Shown one piece after another: positions 16,283 to 21,848 of a DNA stretch of 21,848 nucleotides. The notes under the pieces were generated by a model. The model was not told where the DNA came from. It made no database searches and worked only from the letters and a program-made list of their open reading frames with translations. Source of the DNA: an uncultured Muribaculaceae bacterium (lineage in GTDB: Bacteria > Bacteroidota > Bacteroidia > Bacteroidales > Muribaculaceae); assembly GCA_910584735.1 (NCBI GenBank), contig CAJUBM010000043.1, forward strand, positions 1-21,848. The letters are read 5' to 3'. Each line of letters begins with the position of its first letter. The stretch's first letter is position 1. Position numbers and translations under genes: made by a program.

Positions 16283-16300
16283 ACTAACAAAAGAAAAATT

Positions 16301-16888
16301 ATGAAAATCGAACCCGGAAAATATGTAGAGCTCGGCTACGACCTCTACGCAATCGAGCCCGACGGCTCTGAAAAACTCGTACACCAGACCGACACCAAGG
16401 ATCCCGAGAAAATAATCTTCGGAGTGACACGCGGCGTAATAGTCCCTCTTGAGAAAGCCATCGAAGGCCTATGCAAGGGAGACTCGTTCAATGTCGAAGC
16501 TACGGCAGAGGAGGCTTTCGGCCCCTACGACCCAGAGCAGATTGTGGAACTCGACAAAGAAGTGTTCCTCGTTGACGACAAGTTCGACTCCGATGTTATC
16601 AAGCCGGGCGCCCTCGTGCCTATGATGACCGCCGACGGATTCCGCATCAACGGCCTGGTGAAGGAAGTAACCGATACCAAGGTGAAAATGGACTTCAACC
16701 ACCCACTCGCCGGAAAAGCAGTGCGCTTTGACGGCCACATAATCGAAGTACGTGACGCTACCGAGGAGGAACTGCATCCGGCCCACGGTTGCGGATGTCA
16801 CGGAGACGGTTGCGGATGCCACGACGATGGCGGCTCATGCGACTGCCACGGTGACAATCACGACTGCACATGCGGCTCATGCCACTAA
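16301..16888 (+). CDS. slyD: FKBP-type peptidyl-prolyl isomerase, SlyD-like, with metal-binding tail
   Basis: 195-residue cytoplasmic prolyl isomerase/chaperone. The FKBP fold is split by the insert-in-flap domain (about 76-130), as in SlyD; the second FKBP part carries the signature NHPLAGKAVRFDGHIIEVRDAT-like stretch (133-154). The tail after residue 158 is rich in Cys (164, 166, 171, 173, 180, 182, 189, 191, 194) and His (159, 162, 167, 174, 183, 187, 195), as in SlyD proteins that bind Ni, Zn or Cu. No hydrogenase or urease gene is nearby, so the client is unknown. It starts at the ATG after an A-rich leader (aacaaaagaaaaatt), without a Shine-Dalgarno sequence. 82 nt downstream of nadB, with the 9-nt repeat in the gap; the next gene follows 17 nt later. 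Confidence 0.94.
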   Translation: MKIEPGKYVELGYDLYAIEPDGSEKLVHQTDTKDPEKIIFGVTRGVIVPLEKAIEGLCKGDSFNVEATAEEAFGPYDPEQIVELDKEVFLVDDKFDSDVIKPGALVPMMTADGFRINGLVKEVTDTKVKMDFNHPLAGKAVRFDGHIIEVRDATEEELHPAHGCGCHGDGCGCHDDGGSCDCHGDNHDCTCGSCH

Positions 16889-16905
16889 CCAAAACCAAAT
16901 TATAT

Positions 16906-17751
16906 ATGAACATCAAAATGATTATGGCCACAGGCGCGCTTACGCTTATGGCCTTTACCGCTTGCAACAACAAATCGGGCACTACCGCCAGTGAATCATC
17001 TTCCGACAACGCCAAAACAGCAGTTGCCGGCGTTGCGAAACTCGAATTCGACTCCGTTGGGTTCAAAGAATCCAAAAGGTGGATGGATAAGGAACTCGGC
17101 GAGGAAACCGGCTATACTGTAGAATATTCGGCAGACTTCCCCGTTTCCGGGCCGCAACCGCTTGTAGACAGCATACGCGCCTATATCGCCACCTCGTTAG
17201 ATATGCCGGCCAAGCCCGTCCCGACAGACGGCAAGGCGCTTATCAACGATGCCGGAAAGAAAGCCCTGAAGGACGGGGCCAATGAAAGCTACGGATCCGT
17301 AGGTGGGGAGAACATCTTCTCTTTCAAGATGGATATGGCCACTAAAGGGTTCGTATCTTTCACCGAGAACACGTACGTATTCACCGGCGGCGCACACGGC
17401 CTGGGCGTGACACAGGGCGTGATGTTCGATGCTGCCGACGGACACCGTCTCGGATGGGAGATATTCCCCGCATCCTCCCTGCCCAAGGTTAAGGCCCTTG
17501 TGGAACAAGGAATCTGCCGCCAGTATTTCGAGGTTGCCGACTGGAACGCCGTATGGGACGGAACCCCGCAGCAGAAATTCGAACTGCCCGCGCTCCCTCC
17601 CACATTCACACAGAAGGGCATACTCTTCAACTACGCCCCCTATGAGTTAGGTTACTATGCAATGGGCGCTCCTTACTGCATAATTCCCTATTCCGACATA
17701 GAATCCCTGCTCACCCCTCAGGCAGCGGCCCTGCTTAAGGGTAAGCCCTGA
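16906..17751 (+). CDS. DUF3298/DUF4163-type lipoprotein
   Basis: 281 residues. The frame is open from 16870, inside slyD, but the lipoprotein signal fixes the start at the ATG at 16906: MNIKMIMATGALTLMAFTAC, with lipidation Cys at 20 followed by NNKS, so it should be exported and lipidated. A Ser/Thr/Ala-rich linker is followed by a DUF4163-like segment (about 50-110, GYTVEYSADFPVSGPQPLVD) and a DUF3298-like domain with YVFTGGAHGLG (about 157-167) and the closing ILFNYAPYELGYYAMG plus IPYSD. Relatives include RsiV-type extracytoplasmic domains and PdaC; here there is no transmembrane anti-sigma part, and biochemical function is unknown. Located between slyD and polA in the same run, ending 36 nt before polA. 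Confidence 0.9.
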   Translation: MNIKMIMATGALTLMAFTACNNKSGTTASESSSDNAKTAVAGVAKLEFDSVGFKESKRWMDKELGEETGYTVEYSADFPVSGPQPLVDSIRAYIATSLDMPAKPVPTDGKALINDAGKKALKDGANESYGSVGGENIFSFKMDMATKGFVSFTENTYVFTGGAHGLGVTQGVMFDAADGHRLGWEIFPASSLPKVKALVEQGICRQYFEVADWNAVWDGTPQQKFELPALPPTFTQKGILFNYAPYELGYYAMGAPYCIIPYSDIESLLTPQAAALLKGKP

Positions 17752-17787
17752 TCTCCTCCAAAGTCCTACTCGTCACACTCCCTGCCA

Positions 17788-20592
17788 ATGGAAGACAAAA
17801 AGCTATTCCTCCTTGATGCCTACGCCTTGATTTATAGGGCATATTATGCCCTGATCAGGGCGCCGCGCATCACTACATCGGGGTTCAACACCTCGGCTAT
17901 ATTCGGTTTCTGCAACACCCTCTCCGAAGTACTTAACAAGGAGAATCCCACTCATATAGCCGTCTGTTTCGACCCTCACGGCCCCACTTTCCGTCACGAG
18001 ATGTACGAGGGCTACAAAGCCCAGCGAGAAGCCCAGCCGGAGGATATAACGCTCTCTGTCCCTATAATCAAGGATATTATCAAAGCCTACAACATCCCGA
18101 TTTTCGAGATTCCGGGATATGAGGCTGACGATGTGATAGGCACATTGGCAAACCTGGCCGCATCCGAGGGATTCACCACCTATATGATGACCCCCGACAA
18201 GGACTTCGGCCAGCTGGTGACTGACCGCATACTGCAATACCGCCCGTCGCTCCGTGGGCTCGACTTCGAGCTTCGCGGGCCACGGGAGGTGTGCGAACGC
18301 TATGGCATCACTTCTCCGCTGCAGGTGATAGACCTCCTTGCCCTGGAGGGGGATTCGATTGACAATATCCCCGGCTGTCCTGGCATAGGGCCTAAGACCG
18401 CATCGAAACTGATAGGGGAATACACCTCGGTTGAGAACCTGCTGGCCCATGCCTCCGAGATAAAGGGTGCCATAGGGCAGAGAATACGCGACAATGCCGA
18501 CCAAATTCTGTTCTCGAAAGACCTCGCCACGATACGTACGGACGTGCCCCTGACGGTCGATTTCCAAACGTTGTGCCGCGAACCTGAAGATGCCGAGGCC
18601 CTGGCCGAGATATACCACAAACTGGAATTCAAGACGTTCCTACAGCGTCTGCGCGCCCGCACAGGTCTCCCTTTGGAGGCTAAGAAAGGAGCCAAGACAG
18701 CCAAAGCTACCACGCATACCGACAGTAAGCAGGTAATTCAGCCATCGCTGTTCGACTTCATCGAAGGTGAACAGGAGATAGGATTGTCAGCAGAGGGCTT
18801 GGAAAAGCCCGATACCCATTACCGGAGCGCCGATACCCCTGCGGAGGTGGCCGCTCTCGTGGAAGAGGCTGCAAAAACCGACCTTGTCGGGATTACCGTA
18901 TATGCCACCGGTGAACAGGCCATGACCGCGCTTCTGCGGGGGATAGCCATAAGTACCGCCGAAGGACACGCGACCCTGATAACCCTTCCGGCGCGCCCCG
19001 GACAACGTGCTGAGATTATGGCGCTCCTACAGCCGCTTTTCTCTTCTAAAAAAACACTGATTGCCAGCCACGACATTAAGCGCGACATGGTGTTGCTGCG
19101 GCGTGAGAAGATTGAAATCTCAGCCCGGTATTTCGACACATCGCTGGCCCACTATATATTGCAGCCGGAGATGCGCCACTCCCTGCCGGACGTGGCTCTG
19201 AGTGTGCTGAACTACCATATGGCCGAAACGCGGGATGATGCCCCCAGGCGCAAGCCCTTCTCTGCCATCCCCGCCGCAGAGGAACTTACGGTGGTATGCG
19301 AACAGGCCGATGTGACACGGCGCCTGGCAGACCCGCTCCGCGAACTGCTGCGCCGCAACTCTCAAATCGAACTGCTCGACAAAATCGAACTCCCCCTGGC
19401 GCGTGTGCTGGCCGACATGGAATGGGCCGGGGTAAGGGTGGACGTGGCCGAACTGGCCATGCAGTCACGCAGGCTCACAAAACGTCTAAAGGACATCGAA
19501 GAGCAATGCTACGAGATTGCCGGTGAGACTTTCAACATAGGCTCGCCAATGCAGGTGGGTGAAATCCTGTTCGGCAAGCTGCAACTCGACCCCAAAGCCA
19601 AACGCACAAAGAAAGGGGGATATTCAACAACGGAGGAAATTCTTGAAAAGTACCGAGCCTCACACCCCCTGGTGGACCTGATACTTTCGGCGCGCGGTCT
19701 GAAGAAGCTGCTGGCAACATATGTGAACGCCCTCCCCGAGATGGTAAACCCTGCCACAGGGAAAATCCACACCACCTTCGGTCAGACCGTCACCGCCACA
19801 GGACGCATATCATCGGCAAACCCGAACCTGCAGAATATCCCCATCCGCACCGAGGACGGACGCGAAGTACGCCGAGCCTTCATCGCCGACTCCGGGTGCC
19901 TGATTCTATCGGCCGATTACTCGCAGATAGAGCTACGACTGCTGGCTAACATGTCGGAAGACCCCGAACTTACAGATGCCTTCCTCTCAGGAGCCGACAT
20001 ACACCGCGCCACGGCGGCCAAGATATTCCATGTGTCAATTGAAGAGGTTACCGATGACCAGCGCCGCACAGCTAAGACGGCCAATTTCGGCACCATATAC
20101 GGCATATCGGCCTTCGGCCTGGCAGAGCGTCTGGGCATACCCCGCGCCGAAGCGCGCCAGATTATCGAGGGATATTTCGAGACCTATCCCCATATCAAGG
20201 AATTCATTGCCCGGTCGGTGGAAGATGCCCGCAAGGAGGGCTTCGTAACCACGCTGATGGGACGCAAACGCTATCTCCCCGATATAAACTCGCGTAACGC
20301 CACAGTGCGCAGCTTTGCCGAACGCAACGCCGTGAACGCCCCCCTGCAGGGATCGGCGGCAGACATAATAAAACTCGCCATGATTAATATCCACGGCGAG
20401 ATGGCTCGGCGCGGCATGCGCTCACGTATGATTATGCAGGTTCATGACGAACTGATATTCAACGTAGTGCCTGACGAACTGCCCGAACTCCAGGAACTTG
20501 TCACACGCCTTATGCGCGAGGCATGCAAACCGGGACCCGTCCCCCTGGAAGTCTCGGCAGGCACCGGCACCAACTGGCTCGAGGCACACTAA
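17788..20592 (+). CDS. polA: DNA polymerase I with intact 5'-nuclease and polymerase, degenerate 3'-5' exonuclease
   Basis: 934 residues. Pol I fills gaps, removes RNA primers and acts in excision repair. The 5'-nuclease domain (about 1-300) has all acidic motifs: CFDPHGP, PGYEADDVIG, TPDKDFGQLV and GDSIDNIPGCPGIGPKTA. The polymerase domain has motif A DYSQIELR (D710), the O-helix RRTAKTANFGTIYG (K763) and motif C QVHDE (D887). The 3'-5' exonuclease domain keeps its shape, but the usual FDTETTG motif reads ITVYATG (Thr370, Tyr372 instead of Asp and Glu), and the YxxxD motif (usually YACEDADVT) reads VVCEQADVT (Val502, Gln506). Only the Asp of the middle motif (D433 in KRDM) remains, so proofreading is probably lost. 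Starts at the ATG 36 nt after the lipoprotein gene. Confidence 0.97.
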   Translation: MEDKKLFLLDAYALIYRAYYALIRAPRITTSGFNTSAIFGFCNTLSEVLNKENPTHIAVCFDPHGPTFRHEMYEGYKAQREAQPEDITLSVPIIKDIIKAYNIPIFEIPGYEADDVIGTLANLAASEGFTTYMMTPDKDFGQLVTDRILQYRPSLRGLDFELRGPREVCERYGITSPLQVIDLLALEGDSIDNIPGCPGIGPKTASKLIGEYTSVENLLAHASEIKGAIGQRIRDNADQILFSKDLATIRTDVPLTVDFQTLCREPEDAEALAEIYHKLEFKTFLQRLRARTGLPLEAKKGAKTAKATTHTDSKQVIQPSLFDFIEGEQEIGLSAEGLEKPDTHYRSADTPAEVAALVEEAAKTDLVGITVYATGEQAMTALLRGIAISTAEGHATLITLPARPGQRAEIMALLQPLFSSKKTLIASHDIKRDMVLLRREKIEISARYFDTSLAHYILQPEMRHSLPDVALSVLNYHMAETRDDAPRRKPFSAIPAAEELTVVCEQADVTRRLADPLRELLRRNSQIELLDKIELPLARVLADMEWAGVRVDVAELAMQSRRLTKRLKDIEEQCYEIAGETFNIGSPMQVGEILFGKLQLDPKAKRTKKGGYSTTEEILEKYRASHPLVDLILSARGLKKLLATYVNALPEMVNPATGKIHTTFGQTVTATGRISSANPNLQNIPIRTEDGREVRRAFIADSGCLILSADYSQIELRLLANMSEDPELTDAFLSGADIHRATAAKIFHVSIEEVTDDQRRTAKTANFGTIYGISAFGLAERLGIPRAEARQIIEGYFETYPHIKEFIARSVEDARKEGFVTTLMGRKRYLPDINSRNATVRSFAERNAVNAPLQGSAADIIKLAMINIHGEMARRGMRSRMIMQVHDELIFNVVPDELPELQELVTRLMREACKPGPVPLEVSAGTGTNWLEAH

Positions 20593-20642
20593 GCCCATCG
20601 AAATCCATAAACAATCTATCACATACCAACGGTCTATTTCCC

Positions 20643-21716
20643 ATGGAACACCCTGAAAACCACGAACAATATAAAGGACTTACCGTAAACTCAGGCGTGA
20701 AACAGCCACCTATCGTAAACCCCTATATGAAACCGCGACGACGCCAGCCGCTCCCATCGGCTTCGGAACTGGTGGAGGGGATTCTGAAAGGTGACATGAT
20801 AGCCCTGTCACGTGCCGTCACACTGGTAGAGAGTGTTGCGCCCGCGCACCAGTCACTGGCCCGTGAGATTATCGAAAAATGCCTGCCTCATTCCGGGCGC
20901 TCGCGCCGGATAGGCATCACCGGCGTACCGGGAGCCGGGAAATCCACCTCTATAGACGTATTCGGCATGCATGTGCTGAAACGTGGAGGGAAACTCGCCG
21001 TACTGGCCATCGACCCCTCATCCGAACGCTCGAAAGGCTCCATCCTTGGTGACAAGACCCGCATGGAACGCCTCTCGCAACAGCCCTTCGCGTTCATCCG
21101 TCCCTCACCCTCGGCAGGCTCGCTCGGCGGTGTGGCCCGTAAGACCCGCGAGACGATAATACTCTGCGAAGCTGCGGGTTACGACAATATCTTTGTCGAA
21201 ACCGTAGGCGTAGGGCAGAGCGAGACCGCCGTACATTCGATGGTCGACTTCTTCCTTCTCATACAGATTGCCGGCGCAGGCGATGAGCTACAGGGCATAA
21301 AGCGCGGCATCATGGAGATGGCTGACGGCATAGTAATCAACAAGGCTGACGGCGACAACATCGAACGCGCCCGGCTGGCACAGGCGCAATACCGCTCGGC
21401 GCTCCACCTCTTCCCTACCCCTCCGTCAGGATGGCTTCCGGAAGTACTTACCTATTCCGGCTATTTCGAAATCGGCATAGAGGAGGTATGGGATATGATT
21501 GACCGCTACTTCTCCTTCGTCGAGGAGAACGGCTACTTTGAAAAGCGCCGCCGCCAGCAGGCCCGCTACTGGATGTACGAGACCATCGATGCCGAACTGC
21601 GCCGCCGCTTCTACGACGACCCCGAACGCGCAGGCCGCATCGCCGAAGCCGAACGCCTGGTACTCTCCAACCGCCTCAGCCCCTTCCAGGCCGCCTGGGC
21701 CCTCCTCGAAAGCTGA
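20643..21716 (+). CDS. meaB: Methylmalonyl-CoA mutase-associated GTPase MeaB (ArgK family)
   Basis: G3E-family P-loop GTPase that protects and reloads the B12 cofactor of methylmalonyl-CoA mutase, used in the succinate/propionate pathway of Bacteroidales. 357 residues from the ATG at 20643; the frame is open further upstream but that part lies inside polA. Walker A GVPGAGKS is at 94-101, IDPSSERSKGSILGDKTRM follows, the switch region ETVGVGQSE is at 186-194 and the base-recognition motif NKAD at 233-236. The C-terminal arm (YFEKRRRQQARYWMYE to the end) is the dimerisation part typical of MeaB. The mutase genes are not in the window. Follows polA by 50 nt; last gene of the run, with the hairpin at 21780-21811 downstream. 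Confidence 0.96.
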   Translation: MEHPENHEQYKGLTVNSGVKQPPIVNPYMKPRRRQPLPSASELVEGILKGDMIALSRAVTLVESVAPAHQSLAREIIEKCLPHSGRSRRIGITGVPGAGKSTSIDVFGMHVLKRGGKLAVLAIDPSSERSKGSILGDKTRMERLSQQPFAFIRPSPSAGSLGGVARKTRETIILCEAAGYDNIFVETVGVGQSETAVHSMVDFFLLIQIAGAGDELQGIKRGIMEMADGIVINKADGDNIERARLAQAQYRSALHLFPTPPSGWLPEVLTYSGYFEIGIEEVWDMIDRYFSFVEENGYFEKRRRQQARYWMYETIDAELRRRFYDDPERAGRIAEAERLVLSNRLSPFQAAWALLES

Positions 21717-21779
21717 ACATCGCCACGGCAGATTCCTTGACTGTACAAACTATCTTTACATCTCCTTAACAATAAATGT

Positions 21780-21811
21780 CGGTGTGTCAAAAAATGAATT
21801 TTGACACACCG
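21780..21811 (+). terminator. Hairpin 3' of meaB, probable transcription terminator
   Basis: Perfect 13-bp stem cggtgtgtcaaaa (21780-21792) with ttttgacacaccg (21799-21811) around a 6-nt loop, starting 64 nt after the meaB stop. It is the counterpart of the hairpin after nifJ. The tail gcttctgtta has only a short U-rich stretch, so termination strength is uncertain. Confidence 0.62.
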
Positions 21812-21848
21812 CTTCTGTTATATGACACTTTTGGCAATGGTAACTTTA
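21780..21848 (+). repeat. 69-nt hairpin-plus-spacer module, right copy, running into a truncated palindrome
   Basis: Reverse complement of 165-233 with 64 of 69 positions identical. The last ten bases, ggtaacttta (21839-21848), are the outer end of the palindrome seen at 6-15, so a further palindrome copy very likely begins at the window edge and is cut off. Confidence 0.9.

Noticed and set aside
16083..16304. 73-residue frame giving SLKSLKS-like peptide after nadB
   Set aside because: The peptide periodicity is the translation of the 9-nt DNA repeat and overlaps nadB in another frame; start and context do not support a gene.

Overview
The window reads as chromosomal DNA of a Bacteroidales bacterium, probably a gut Muribaculaceae/Bacteroidaceae-like lineage (family level is inference). 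The signs are: two divergent promoters with the Bacteroidetes signature (TTTG, about 19-20 nt, TAnnTTTG); starts without clear Shine-Dalgarno sequences; a single-chain pyruvate:ferredoxin oxidoreductase; a GT117/DUF2723 membrane protein; a DUF3298-type lipoprotein with a Bacteroidetes-style lipobox; and a large exported protein ending in the YYNLQG-type C-terminal module common in this order. No tRNA, rRNA, CRISPR array, insertion sequence or prophage gene was seen. All nine genes appear intact.

Layout. Minus strand, right to left from 14429: GT117/DUF2723 glycosyltransferase, a NodB-type polysaccharide deacetylase and a DUF6056-like polytopic membrane protein, forming a likely envelope-glycan operon. 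Then come a 1318-residue exported multi-module protein with its own terminator, and nifJ near the left end. Plus strand from 14650: nadB, a SlyD-type peptidyl-prolyl isomerase with a Cys/His metal tail, a DUF3298 lipoprotein, polA and meaB, tightly spaced and probably co-transcribed from one strong-looking promoter at 14585-14615. The 220-nt divergent region 14430-14649 carries one consensus promoter for each direction.

The most interesting material is non-coding. (1) A dispersed long-palindrome repeat family: copies at 6-174 and 8461-8628, plus what looks like the first bases of a third at the right edge. The two full copies share a 34-bp GC-rich core in both arms, and where they differ the two arms differ together, so pairing is kept. 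Every copy lies just 3' of a stop codon (nifJ, the DUF6056 gene, meaB). (2) A 69-nt hairpin-plus-spacer module that joins nifJ and meaB to this palindrome occurs at both ends of the window in inverted orientation (165-233 and 21780-21848, 64 of 69 identical by my count). The window is therefore bracketed by repeats, as expected of a contig broken at repeats or of a segment that could invert. (3) A 9-nt-periodic repeat, exactly six units (54 nt) at each of two places, starts 5-7 nt after the stop codon of GT117 and of nadB, inside two separate operons and in the same orientation relative to transcription.

Among the proteins, PolA stands out. Its 5'-nuclease and polymerase motifs are intact, but three of the four catalytic carboxylates of the 3'-5' exonuclease domain (and its conserved Tyr) are replaced, which predicts a non-proofreading Pol I. 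I found no clear phage-defence, secretion or mobile system; the repeat families are the best candidates for undescribed biology.
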